Shown here one piece after another: positions 15,210 through 23,938 of a stretch of 31,082 bases of DNA; positions within the stretch are counted from its first letter, which is position 1, and each line of letters opens with the position of its first letter. Position numbers and translations under genes: made by a program. The stretch is from contig DFGJ01000043.1 of the NCBI GenBank assembly GCA_002372375.1, forward strand, positions 1-31,082, given 5' to 3'. Source of the stretch: Ruminococcaceae bacterium UBA3753 (lineage in GTDB: Bacteria > Bacillota > Clostridia > Oscillospirales > Acutalibacteraceae). A model generated the notes under the pieces. That model did no database searches. It had not been told where the DNA came from and saw only the letters and a program-made list of their open reading frames with translations.

Positions 15210-16133
15210 TTAATTCCAAATTTCGATTTCTTCTTCCAATAAAACTCCCTTCTTTTTTAAAACTGTGGCCTTTATTTCTTCAATTAGTTTCATTACATCT
15301 TCACTTGTAGCTTGACCACAATTAATTATAAATCCTGCATGCTTTTCGCTTACCATTGCATCACCTATCTTCTTTCCTTTAAGCCCACATTCGTCTATGA
15401 GTTTGCTAGCAAACAATCCTTCGGGTCTTTTAAAGACACTCCCTGCGTTAGGGAAATTTAGTGGTTGACTTTTTTTCCTCTTTTCAAGGTTCTCCCTCAT
15501 ATTTAAGGTGATTTCCGAAGGATCTTTTGTGTTAAAACGAAAAACTGCAGAAACTATGATTCCTTTATTCTCAAAAAAGCAGCTTTTTCGGTAACTAAAT
15601 CGCATTTGATCTTTATTAAGATTAAAAACATCGCCTTTAATACTAATGACATCAGTTTTTAAAATGATATCTTTAATCTCTCTGCCATAAGCTCCAGCAT
15701 TCATTCTTACAGATCCACCAATAGTCCCGGGTATGCCATATAAAAATTCTGCACCAGTGAGTCCATTGACTTTTAAAAAATTACAGAAACTAGAATTTAA
15801 TACACCGGTACCGCACTCTACTACCGCTGTATCTTTTTCAAAATCTAAAATTTTCATTTCCTTAAACTCTTTGCCAAGCTTTAAAACAACTCCTCTTACC
15901 CCATCATCACTTATAAGCAAGTTTGATCCATTACCGATAACGCGAACAGGAATATCTAAAGTCCTACAAAGCTTTAAAATTTGCCCTAAACTAACTTTCT
16001 TATTTACAGTAATAAAAAAATCAACTGGTCCGCCTATTCTAAATGTTGAGTGTTTTCTCATTGGCTCGTTACACAAAATAGGCTCACCTAAAAGATTTAT
16101 TTTTTTAATAAATATTTCGTAAGATTGCTTCAA
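15210..16133 (-). CDS. murB: UDP-N-acetylenolpyruvoylglucosamine reductase
   Basis: A 307-residue FAD enzyme that reduces UDP-GlcNAc-enolpyruvate to UDP-MurNAc with NADPH, an early cytoplasmic step of peptidoglycan synthesis. FAD-domain motifs: HSTFRIGGPVDFF (28-40), GNGSNLLISDDG (68-79) and GIPGTIGGSVRMNAGAYG (133-150). Catalytic elements: FSYRKS (179-184), Ser232 in NAGSVFKRP (proton donor), and the C-terminal glutamates in EEEIEIW. The start is TTG with GGAGAG 7 nt upstream. It stands alone; in many Clostridia murB is next to rapZ and whiA, which are not seen here. Confidence 0.96.
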   Translation of the reverse strand: MKQSYEIFIKKINLLGEPILCNEPMRKHSTFRIGGPVDFFITVNKKVSLGQILKLCRTLDIPVRVIGNGSNLLISDDGVRGVVLKLGKEFKEMKILDFEKDTAVVECGTGVLNSSFCNFLKVNGLTGAEFLYGIPGTIGGSVRMNAGAYGREIKDIILKTDVISIKGDVFNLNKDQMRFSYRKSCFFENKGIIVSAVFRFNTKDPSEITLNMRENLEKRKKSQPLNFPNAGSVFKRPEGLFASKLIDECGLKGKKIGDAMVSEKHAGFIINCGQATSEDVMKLIEEIKATVLKKKGVLLEEEIEIWN

Positions 16134-16539
16134 TTTTTATCTCTCCATTATTAAAATTTTTTTATATATTTTTTTGGCATTACTGAGGTACATTTTAAAA
16201 ATGACTACGTTTTTTCTATAAACGAGACCACCTTAAATTATATAGTTAATACGGTTTTTTATATTAAACCCTGCTTTTAATATTTTACTATGTGATCGAC
16301 CTTTTCTAAAAAAGGGAAACATATACATTAATAGCTAACCTTTACTTTCAGTAAATTTTTGCATTTCACATAATTATGTTTTAGTGATCTCAAATTGTGT
16401 AATTCTTAATTTTGTAAAGGTTTTGCTTTTAAAAGACTATGCTAGTTCTTTACATATTGCCAGTTTACGAAATTTCTGTTAATCCCATTTCAAATTTTTA
16501 AAAGTTTGCATAAATAAATTTAAAAATTTAAAAAGTCTA
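16134..16539. other. Non-coding stretch between divergent murB and secreted-protein gene
   Basis: T-rich on the plus strand and without recognisable repeats. It must contain the murB promoter, which I could not place with confidence. Confidence 0.35.
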
Positions 16540-16569
16540 TTGACTTTTTATTTTATAATGTGATATATT
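16540..16569 (+). promoter_or_regulatory. Promoter of the secreted-protein gene
   Basis: TTGACT (16540-16545), 18-nt spacer, TATATT (16564-16569), 59 nt before the start codon. Confidence 0.5.
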
Positions 16570-16628
16570 ACATATATTAGGTGAACAATCCTGATAATTT
16601 AAATTTATTTTTTGTGAGGTTTTTTTGT

Positions 16629-17192
16629 ATGTCTGTTAAGAGTGTTTTTAAACGTGCTGGTTCGTTGGGTTTGGGTGTTGCTGGTTTAACTTCAATGGCT
16701 CTAAGTTCTACTGCAAGCGGATATATAATCAGGAACAACTGGGATGGATCGAGTTATAACGAAATATCTACTTTCGAAAGAGGAAAGCAGTGTGTACCTA
16801 TCAGAATAAATTTTTGTGATGAAAGAGGTCGATGCCTTGAGGAAAGTGACGAAGTTTTGTATGAGATACTTAAATCTGGCAGTTTAGAGAAATTTTTAGA
16901 TGATTATAACAAAAAGTTAAATACGTGCGGAATAGATGACTTTCAATTCTGGAAAGATCGTGAAGAAAAAGCTCGCAAAGAAGAAATGGAAAAACGTAAA
17001 GAATATGAAAAAAAGAATGCCTTTGGAAACCAGATTAAGGATGCCTTCTCTAATATGATTTCCAGATACATGGACTTAATTGATTCGATAGCTTCGTTTT
17101 TGTATAGAACTTACACAGATAGACCTCTCGCTAAAAGTGCAGTAGCGCGTGTTCAAGTTGATGATCCGTTACTTCTTAAAAAATCTGTTTGA
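16629..17192 (+). CDS. Secreted protein of unknown function
   Basis: A 187-residue protein with an N-terminal signal sequence: basic MSVKSVFKRAG, an Ala/Gly/Leu-rich core (GLGVAGLTSMAL) and a likely cleavage region at SSTASG (about residue 30). The mature part has four cysteines (55, 63, 69, 100), compatible with two disulfides, then a charged helical stretch likely to be a coiled coil (WKDREEKARKEEMEKRKEYE, 108-127) and a helix around ISRYMDLIDSIASFLYR. I recognise no family. The start at 16629 has GAGG 9 nt upstream; a GTG at 16581 would bury the signal peptide. The signal sequence resembles that of the protein at 23939 (basic FxR, GxLGxxxxG, STAS), suggesting a small exported family. It has its own promoter and terminator. 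Confidence 0.7.
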   Translation: MSVKSVFKRAGSLGLGVAGLTSMALSSTASGYIIRNNWDGSSYNEISTFERGKQCVPIRINFCDERGRCLEESDEVLYEILKSGSLEKFLDDYNKKLNTCGIDDFQFWKDREEKARKEEMEKRKEYEKKNAFGNQIKDAFSNMISRYMDLIDSIASFLYRTYTDRPLAKSAVARVQVDDPLLLKKSV

Positions 17193-17254
17193 TTTTTTAT
17201 ACAGCACCCCAAACTGTAGGTTTTGCTTAAAGTTTGAGCGTAGTAAAAGTACGA

Positions 17255-17290
17255 GAGCAAAAGGTACGTTGTATCTTTTGCTCTTATTTG
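17255..17290 (+). terminator. Terminator after the secreted-protein gene
   Basis: GAGCAAAAG (17255-17263) and CTTTTGCTC (17275-17283) form a perfect 9-bp stem followed by TTATTTG. Confidence 0.7.
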
Positions 17291-17441
17291 CGTGTTGGAA
17301 TTTTTTAAGTATCTATTAAGAAGTTCGTTTTTCTTTTTTCCCAACCAATTTTCGTTATGCCATTTTTTTACACGGTCCTAGTGCCATTTTCATTGAACTG
17401 GAAAAATTAAAAATTTTTGTTACTAAAAGTTAAGATAAAAA

Positions 17442-17470
17442 TTGACTCCATACCACATGTAGTATAAAAT
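17442..17470 (+). promoter_or_regulatory. Promoter of nrdD
   Basis: TTGACT (17442-17447), 17-nt spacer, TAAAAT (17465-17470); an overlapping TATAAA lies two bases earlier. It is 49 nt upstream of the start codon. Confidence 0.6.
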
Positions 17471-17491
17471 AGGCAGCGTTGTTCGTAAAAA

Positions 17492-17507
17492 GCACAATAT
17501 ATAGTAA
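17492..17507 (+). promoter_or_regulatory. Possible NrdR box
   Basis: GCACAATATATAGTAA matches most of the palindromic NrdR-box consensus (ACACWATATATWGTGT-like). NrdR boxes usually come in pairs about 31 bp apart; the expected partner at 17461-17476 is poor. The site lies between the promoter and the nrdD start. Confidence 0.4.
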
Positions 17508-17518
17508 GGGGCTCAAAA

Positions 17519-19825
17519 ATGAAAAGTGTAACAAAAAGAGATGGCGTCGTAGAAAATTTTAGTATAGACAAAATAGTTATATCTATTTTAAAAGCATCAC
17601 ATGATCAAGAAGAAATAAGTGAAAAGACAGCGAATGAGTTAGCAAAAAAGATCGAAAATAGAGTTTTAAATGAGTCGCCTTTAACGTCGGAAAACATATT
17701 CAGGGAAACGAAAAAAGTATTGGTTGATAGTCAATTAGGTGCCTTGGCAAATGCATTCGTTTCATTTGCAGAAAAACGTACATTTTCAAGAGAAAAAAAT
17801 TCAAAGCTAATGAAAATATATGATGGACTTACTAACAAACCTGCAAACATGAACAACATAAAAAGAGAGAATGCAAACATAGATGGAGACACCGCTATGG
17901 GTACCATGTTAAAGTATGGCTCAGAGGGTGCTAAACAGTTTTATCAGATGTACATTTTAAAGCCGAAGATATCGAAAGCGCACAGAGAAGGAGACATCCA
18001 CATACATGATCTAGATTTTTTACCGCTGACGACCACTTGCTGCCAGATAAATTTAACCAAATTATTTAAAGGGGGATTTTCAACTGGTCATGGATTTTTA
18101 AGAGAACCTAATGATATCATGAGCTATTCTGCGCTGGCTTGTATAGCTATCCAGTCAAATCAAAACGATCAGCATGGTGGACAAAGCATCGCAAATTTTG
18201 ATTACGATATGGCCAACGGTGTATCTAAAACATATAAAAAAATATATCTTTCTAATCTAAAAAAAGGAATGGAGCTACTTAGTGATTCACAAAATGCTGA
18301 TGCCATTGTTGAAGAAAGCGTCCTAAGGGCAGAAAAAGAAACCGGTTCCTTTGCAAAACTAGAGACAGAAGAAAATTATGATCAGCAAGAAACTGAATTT
18401 CTTAGTGAAGTATTTCCTAAAAATATAGTACTAAAGGTTAAAGAATTTGCACATAAGCAAGCTCTAAACGATACCCAAAGAAGAACCTACCAAGCTATGG
18501 AGGCCTTTATCCATAATTTGAATACCATGCATTCAAGAGCTGGAGCACAAGTACCGTTTAGCTCAATAAACTACGGAACCGACACCTCTCCTGAAGGTAG
18601 GATGGTTATAAAAAATGTCTTACTTGCAACAGAAAGTGGCTTAGGAAATGGTGAAACACCCATATTCCCTATACATATATTTAAAGTGAAGGAAGGAATA
18701 AATTATAATCCCTCAGACCCAAATTATGATCTTTTCAGACTGGCTTGCAGAGTAAGCGCTAAAAGACTTTTCCCAAATTTTTCTTTTATAGATGCGCCTT
18801 TTAACCTTTCATTTTATAAACCCGGGAATCCTGACTCAGAAGTAGCATACATGGGTTGCAGGACTAGGGTGATGGCAAACAAGTTCGACCCTACTAAAGA
18901 AGTAGTAACCGGTAGAGGAAATCTTAGTTTCACGTCTATTAATCTGCCGAGAATAGCTATTTTGAGTAAAAATGATCAAGAATTATTCTTTGAAAAATTG
19001 AAAGATCAAATAGATCTCGTTATTGAGCAGCTTTTAGATCGTTTTGAACTTCAAGCAAGGCGTACAGTTAAGAATGCTCCATTTTTGATGGGACAAGGAG
19101 TGTGGTTAGACTCTGAAAAACTTGGTCCTAACGATACCATTCGTGAAGTTATAAAACATGGAACTTTATCTGTGGGTTTTATTGGTTTAGCAGAATGTTT
19201 GGTGGCTTTAACAGGAAAACATCACGGAGAAAGTGAGGAATCTCAAAAGCTGGGTTTAAGGATAGTAAGTTTCATGCGAAATGCTGTAGATAGTGCAACC
19301 AAAAAATATAATCTAAACTTTACTTTATTAGCTACTCCGGCCGAGGGGCTTTCTGGACGATTTATTAAATTAGATCGGGAAAGATTCGGTAATATACCAA
19401 AAATAACAGACAGAGATTACTATACCAACTCATTTCATATTCCAGTTTACTACAAAATATCTGCTTTCAAAAAGATTCAATTAGAGGCTCCCTACCATGC
19501 ATTAACAAACGCCGGACATATTTCTTACGTTGAATTAGACGGTGACCCGAGTAAAAATTTGGAAGCTTTTGAAAAGATCATTCGTTGCATGAAGGAATCT
19601 GGCATAGGGTACGGATCTATCAATCACCCAGTGGATCGCGATCCTGTGTGCAACTATACCGGAATAATTAACGATGTTTGTCCCAAATGCGGCAGAAAAG
19701 AGAACGATGGTAAACCAAGATTTGAACGCATTAGAAGAATAACAGGTTACCTTGTGGGCACCTTAGAAAGATTCAACGACGCAAAAAGAGCAGAAGAAAA
19801 AGATCGAGTCAAACACGGCATTTAG
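17519..19825 (+). CDS. nrdD: Anaerobic (class III) ribonucleoside-triphosphate reductase
   Basis: A 768-residue glycyl-radical enzyme that reduces ribonucleoside triphosphates to dNTPs under anoxic conditions. An N-terminal ATP-cone (about 3-90; VTKRDGVVENFSIDKI) provides allosteric activity control. The catalytic barrel contains GDIHIHDLDFLPLTTTCCQ with the active-site cysteine pair, and GFSTGHGFLREPNDI. Near the C-terminus Cys711, Cys721 and Cys724 (VCNYTG; VCPKCGRK) form the zinc site. The radical glycine is Gly743 in RITGYLVGT. The start is ATG after AAGGGG. The activating enzyme NrdG, a radical-SAM protein often encoded next to nrdD, is not present within the window. Oxygen kills this enzyme, so the organism is an anaerobe or lives in anoxic niches. 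Confidence 0.97.
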   Translation: MKSVTKRDGVVENFSIDKIVISILKASHDQEEISEKTANELAKKIENRVLNESPLTSENIFRETKKVLVDSQLGALANAFVSFAEKRTFSREKNSKLMKIYDGLTNKPANMNNIKRENANIDGDTAMGTMLKYGSEGAKQFYQMYILKPKISKAHREGDIHIHDLDFLPLTTTCCQINLTKLFKGGFSTGHGFLREPNDIMSYSALACIAIQSNQNDQHGGQSIANFDYDMANGVSKTYKKIYLSNLKKGMELLSDSQNADAIVEESVLRAEKETGSFAKLETEENYDQQETEFLSEVFPKNIVLKVKEFAHKQALNDTQRRTYQAMEAFIHNLNTMHSRAGAQVPFSSINYGTDTSPEGRMVIKNVLLATESGLGNGETPIFPIHIFKVKEGINYNPSDPNYDLFRLACRVSAKRLFPNFSFIDAPFNLSFYKPGNPDSEVAYMGCRTRVMANKFDPTKEVVTGRGNLSFTSINLPRIAILSKNDQELFFEKLKDQIDLVIEQLLDRFELQARRTVKNAPFLMGQGVWLDSEKLGPNDTIREVIKHGTLSVGFIGLAECLVALTGKHHGESEESQKLGLRIVSFMRNAVDSATKKYNLNFTLLATPAEGLSGRFIKLDRERFGNIPKITDRDYYTNSFHIPVYYKISAFKKIQLEAPYHALTNAGHISYVELDGDPSKNLEAFEKIIRCMKESGIGYGSINHPVDRDPVCNYTGIINDVCPKCGRKENDGKPRFERIRRITGYLVGTLERFNDAKRAEEKDRVKHGI

Positions 19826-19856
19826 AGAAAATAGCAGCTCAATATACACACCAACA

Positions 19857-19892
19857 GCGAGCAATTTTGTTCTTTGCTTGCTTATTTTTTTA
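19857..19892 (+). terminator. Intrinsic terminator of nrdD
   Basis: GCGAGCAA (19857-19864) pairs with TTGCTTGC (19874-19881; one G-T pair), followed by TTATTTTTTTATTT. It confirms that nrdD is transcribed alone. Confidence 0.8.
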
Positions 19893-20355
19893 TTTCTCTT
19901 TAACGTAACGATTTTATATATATTGACTTATAAATACCAAACAACTAATAATTTAAATCAAATATCAACATGTTTACTATTTATTTTTATCATTTTCACC
20001 ATTCCCTCGAGAAAATCAATAAGTATCGTTCTGCTTCACTCCTAAAATTTATAAGAGCCAATATTAACAAATAAAAAATGAATAAACTTAAATCTCCATA
20101 AGTTACATGTCAATTATAAATTAACTGCATTTTCTTTTTAAAGATAAGACCGCATCCTAGTATAAAATCACTCTATCGGTATGACGTCATTTTATGATGA
20201 AATCAATAAAAACAATAGTTAACAATACATACTTATTCCGAAATCAGAACATTTGCATATAATTTATTTATCAAAAAGTAACTATAACAATTGAATTCTA
20301 TTTTGTGCAAACAAATAATTTAAGTAATATAACTAATTCTCTCAAAAAGCTTCTT
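19893..20355. other. Non-coding stretch after nrdD
   Basis: AT-rich DNA with no gene recognised. A 10-bp palindrome ATGACGTCAT lies at 20181-20190. It leads into the repeat array. Confidence 0.4.
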
Positions 20356-20834
20356 TTTTCTAAATAATTGTTTAGTCTAAACAATATTTTTAACTAGAAG
20401 CACCACAACAATAATAAATAAAGTATCAATATCACTAAAATTATATCAAAAAAGAGTTTAACGTTTTTCTAAATAAAAATTTAGTCCAAACATCATTTGT
20501 AGCTAAAAGCATTGCAACAACAAAAGATAAGATGGCAATATCAAAAAAAGACTTTAACGTTTTTCTAAATAAAAATTTAGTCCAAACATCATTTGTAGCT
20601 AAAGGCATTTCAACAACAAAAGATAAGATGGCAATATCACTAAAATTATCTCAAAAAACTTTAATGTTTTTCTAAATAAAAATTTAGTCCAAACATCAAC
20701 TGTTTCCAAAAGCGTTGCAACAACAAAAGATAAGGTAGCAATATCAAAAAAAGACTTTAACGTTTTTCTAAATAAAAATTTAGTCCAAACATCATTTGTA
20801 GCTAAAGGCATTTCAACAATAGCAAATAAGATAG
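20356..20834. repeat. Tandem array of 96/107-nt repeats
   Basis: Five units begin with TTTTTCTAAATA: 20356 (diverged), 20464, 20560, 20667 and 20763 (truncated). Unit lengths alternate 108, 96, 107, 96, the longer ones carrying an extra segment around CTAAAATTAT. This implies that a pair of units (about 203 nt) was duplicated. The last four units contain CTAAAT-AAAA-ATTTAG, a perfect small hairpin. On the minus strand an open frame (20599-20811) runs across two units repeating DVWTKFLFRKTLK; it has no ribosome binding site and is probably a by-product of the 96-nt period being a multiple of 3. Confidence 0.9.
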
Positions 20835-21103
20835 AGCTAAAAGATCATACCAATTATTGATTTATATTATTTTATTGAGTGTATTTAATATGTTGCTTAA
20901 GAATAAAACTAATGAGAGGAACAGCAATACCACATCGTAGTCGCTTACATACGCTCTCACTAAGTTTAGTGATTGGAAAATTTAGTATAAATGCCAATTC
21001 CGAATAATATTAGTTATTGTAGGATTTGGGGCACGCATAACCAAATAATCTAAAAATAAACAAATTTTTGTATTTAAATGTGAAAAAATTAGGAGGTAAT
21101 TAA

Positions 21104-22024
21104 GTGAAGTTTTATCCGGAAGGATGGCTTATAGACACACCGGAAAATAAGTTTACACTAAAAAATATAAAAAACATAATGTGTGCAATCAGCGAAAAAA
21201 AGATCGTTGAAGCAAGGGCCATAGTATGCGATAAAAATCATAATTTAATAGTTGATATGGGATGCATTAAGGGAATAATTCCCAGAGAAGAAGGCGCTAT
21301 AGGGATAAAGGAAGGCACTACAAAGGACATTTCTATAATATCCAGAGTGAACAAACCTGTTTGTTTTGTGATAAATGAATTAACTTCGGATCATAAAAAT
21401 AATCTTTTTGCCAAACTTTCAAGAAAAAATGCTCAAGAACTTTGCAAAAATGAGTATATATGTAACCTGATACCTGGAGATGTTATACATGCAAAAGTCA
21501 CCCACCTTGAAAATTTTGGAGCGTTTGTTGACATAGGATGCGGTATAATATCCCTTCTGCCAATAGATTCAATTTCTATTTCGAGAATAAGTCACCCAAA
21601 AGACAGGTTCTGCCAAGGCATGAACATACGTGTAATAATCAAGGACATAACCGAAGACAGAATGACCCTTTCACATAAGGAGCTTCTTGGTTCTTGGGAA
21701 GAGAATGCCAGTCTTTTTAATATAGGGGAAACTGTTGCAGGAATAGTACGATCTATTGAAAAATATGGGATATTTGTAGAACTTACACCTAATCTTGCCG
21801 GGCTTGCAGAAATAAAAGAGGAAATAAAAGTTGGTCAGCAAGCGAGCGTATACATAAAAAATATAATACCTGCAAGAATGAAAATAAAACTCATAATTAT
21901 AGACACCTTCGACCGCGCATACTCTCTGTGTGCTCCGAACTACTTTTTCAAAGGAAACCACATGAACAACTTTGTATATTCGCCAAGTTGTGCTGGCAAG
22001 GAAATATGTAGCTCCTTCCGTTAA
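21104..22024 (+). CDS. S1 RNA-binding domain protein (ribosomal protein S1-like)
   Basis: A 306-residue protein with three S1-type OB-fold units: residues about 35-105 (VEARAIVCDKNHNLIVDMG, then GIIPREEGA), about 125-195 (GDVIHAKVTHLENFGAFVDIG, LLPIDSISISRISHPKDRF, MTLSHKELLGSWEEN, the best-conserved part) and about 207-270 (GETVAGIVRSIEKYGIFVEL, NLAGLAE). It resembles the short S1 homologues of Oscillospirales-type Clostridia, probably binding mRNA at the ribosome. The start is GTG, with AGGAGG 7 nt before it. The last 35 residues (from about 270; DTFDRAYSLCAPNYFF and after) are not a recognised domain. It stands alone, convergent with trpS. Confidence 0.9.
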   Translation: MKFYPEGWLIDTPENKFTLKNIKNIMCAISEKKIVEARAIVCDKNHNLIVDMGCIKGIIPREEGAIGIKEGTTKDISIISRVNKPVCFVINELTSDHKNNLFAKLSRKNAQELCKNEYICNLIPGDVIHAKVTHLENFGAFVDIGCGIISLLPIDSISISRISHPKDRFCQGMNIRVIIKDITEDRMTLSHKELLGSWEENASLFNIGETVAGIVRSIEKYGIFVELTPNLAGLAEIKEEIKVGQQASVYIKNIIPARMKIKLIIIDTFDRAYSLCAPNYFFKGNHMNNFVYSPSCAGKEICSSFR

Positions 22025-22448
22025 AATAATGCACAAAAATATTCTAAATAATATAGATTAAATATACAAAATAAACTGTCAAAAAACTTGCAAAACTCTA
22101 TAAACCATACTACAAGCGGACCTTCAAAGCGCGGAAAATCCAAGTAAACTACACAAGTTATAAACAAAGAGGTAACAAATGCCACAGCCTTTTTGTTATA
22201 CATCTAAAGCAATAACACGCATCATCTCAAAGTAATATAACTTGCAGTAAACCTCGAAAGAAACCGCCGCTTAACTTTAAAACTCCAAGTTAACGACACA
22301 ACTCACACTTTGCAAAAAACGCACACTGTAAATTCAAAAGCACACCACGAAACATGGCCGACAAAAATTCTGGCACACGTTCGAAACACTTGGAAACAGA
22401 AAATCCCAATCTCTCACATACAACTTAACATAAAAAACAAGATAAAAT
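22025..22448. other. Non-coding stretch between convergent S1 and trpS genes
   Basis: The plus strand is rich in A and C and poor in G. No gene, repeat or clear terminator was recognised. The open frame at 22021-22203 on the minus strand is a composition artefact. Confidence 0.4.
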
Positions 22449-23492
22449 TTAAAAGTAACAGACCCCTATAGCCCGCCTAACTTCATCCAAAGTCCTTTTC
22501 GCCGCCTCTTCAGCTCTTTTGCTACCACGCTCTAGCAATTTATAAATCCGTGTAGGGTCTTTTGCAAGCTCTTTGCGCTTCTCCCTAATTGGAGAGAGTA
22601 TATAATTAAGAATGTCAGACAAAAACTTCTTTACTTTGGCGTCACCAAGACCACCCGACCTATAGTGTTCTTTCAATTCATTCAAAGTGCTGTATTCAGG
22701 CAAAAACATCTTAAAATGTTCATCTGCACAAAAAGCCTCCAGGTAAGTAAATACAACATTTCCTTCTACCTTGCCGGGATCAGTTATCTTTATGTGCTCT
22801 GGATCCGTAAACATACTCATAACCTTTTCTTTTAAGGTTTTTTCATCATCAGAAAGATAAATACAATTACCAAGGGATTTACTCATTTTCGCTTTACCAT
22901 CTATACCAGGTAAACGCAAACAATACTTGTTTTTCGAAAGCAATACCTTGGGCTCAACTAGAACCTCCCCGTACAAAGCATTAAACTTTCTCACTATCTC
23001 GTTTGTTTGCTCAAGCATCGGGATCTGATCTTCACCTACTGGCACACAAGTCGCTTTGAAAGCGGTAATATCAGCCGCCTGACTAACAGGGTACGCCAAG
23101 AAACCAACTGGTATACTCTTTTCAAAATTACGCATCTGAATTTCAGACTTAACCGTAGGATTACGCATAAGGCGCGAAACTGTAACTAAATTCATGTAGT
23201 AAAAAGTCAATTCGCACAGCTGAGGAACTTGAGATTGAACAAAAACTGTACACTTTTCTGGATCAATTCCAACTGAAAAATAATCCAAAGCCAATTCCAA
23301 TATACTTTTTTGTACTTTTGCAGGATCATCTGCATTGTCAGTCAGCGCTTGCATATCAGCAATCATTATAAAGATCTCTTCATAGTCCCCTGAATCCTGC
23401 AACCTGACCCGCTCCCTTAAAGAACCCACATAGTGCCCCAAATGAAGCTTTCCAGTGGGCCTATCCCCAGTCAAAATTACCTCTTTTTTCAA
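22449..23492 (-). CDS. trpS: Tryptophanyl-tRNA synthetase
   Basis: A 347-residue class I aminoacyl-tRNA synthetase that charges tRNA-Trp. The HIGH-type motif is in PTGKLHLGHYVGS near the N-terminus, followed by DMQALTDNADDP; the KMSKS loop is in DGKAKMSKSLGNCIYLSDD. The length is normal. The frame is open to an ATG at 23558, but that would add 22 hydrophobic residues not typical for TrpRS. TTG at 23492 has AAGGTG 7 nt upstream and gives the standard start KKEVILTGDRPTGK. No T-box leader was convincing. The gene stands alone, divergent from a secreted-protein gene. Confidence 0.95.
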   Translation of the reverse strand: MKKEVILTGDRPTGKLHLGHYVGSLRERVRLQDSGDYEEIFIMIADMQALTDNADDPAKVQKSILELALDYFSVGIDPEKCTVFVQSQVPQLCELTFYYMNLVTVSRLMRNPTVKSEIQMRNFEKSIPVGFLAYPVSQAADITAFKATCVPVGEDQIPMLEQTNEIVRKFNALYGEVLVEPKVLLSKNKYCLRLPGIDGKAKMSKSLGNCIYLSDDEKTLKEKVMSMFTDPEHIKITDPGKVEGNVVFTYLEAFCADEHFKMFLPEYSTLNELKEHYRSGGLGDAKVKKFLSDILNYILSPIREKRKELAKDPTRIYKLLERGSKRAEEAAKRTLDEVRRAIGVCYF

Positions 23493-23857
23493 TCCAAAAC
23501 ACCTTACCTGTTGCCATACTATCAAAGAAAGGAAAAATACACTGCAGACCCGCCACACCAGCTAATCTACAGAAACAAAACGCCATTAAAAGCCGCGTAT
23601 GCCACGCTACCAAAGTTTTAAATCCAACATCTCATTGCACTTCTATAGTACCACAGTTTCTATTATTTTCAAGCTAAAAATATAAATTTCTCGTCAATTG
23701 TATAAATCAACAAAATTGTATTATAGTTTTAGATTTTTTCAGCGGAGCACTCTATTAAAAATAGCTAAAAAACAACATAAACTTCCGTAAATGAGTTAAT
23801 TTTTAGAATAAAATAGGAGAAAGCCATAGTATAGCTAGAAAAATTTAGGGAAAATAC
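23493..23857. other. Divergent intergenic region between trpS and secreted-protein gene
   Basis: AT-rich. On the trpS side, the minus strand carries a GTGGTAC string that recalls the T-box core but without the flanking GG and CCGCG. No other element was recognised. Confidence 0.35.
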
Positions 23858-23886
23858 TTGCGTTTTTAAAATGGATGTGTTACACT
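23858..23886 (+). promoter_or_regulatory. Promoter of the second secreted-protein gene
   Basis: TTGCGT (23858-23863), 17-nt spacer, TACACT (23881-23886), 52 nt before the start codon. Confidence 0.5.
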
Positions 23887-23938
23887 AAACACGGCCGTGG
23901 ACACAGTAACAATTTTCTTTATTCTGGAGGGTAATTTT

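Noticed and set aside
20599..20811. Repeat protein with DVWTKFLFRKTLK units
   Set aside because: The frame spans two units only because one period is 96 nt; the other period (107 nt) breaks it, and there is no ribosome binding site.
23559..23660. T-box riboswitch upstream of trpS
   Set aside because: The minus strand has GTGGTAC, part of the T-box core, but lacks the flanking GG and CCGCG and no specifier stem or antiterminator pairing is visible.
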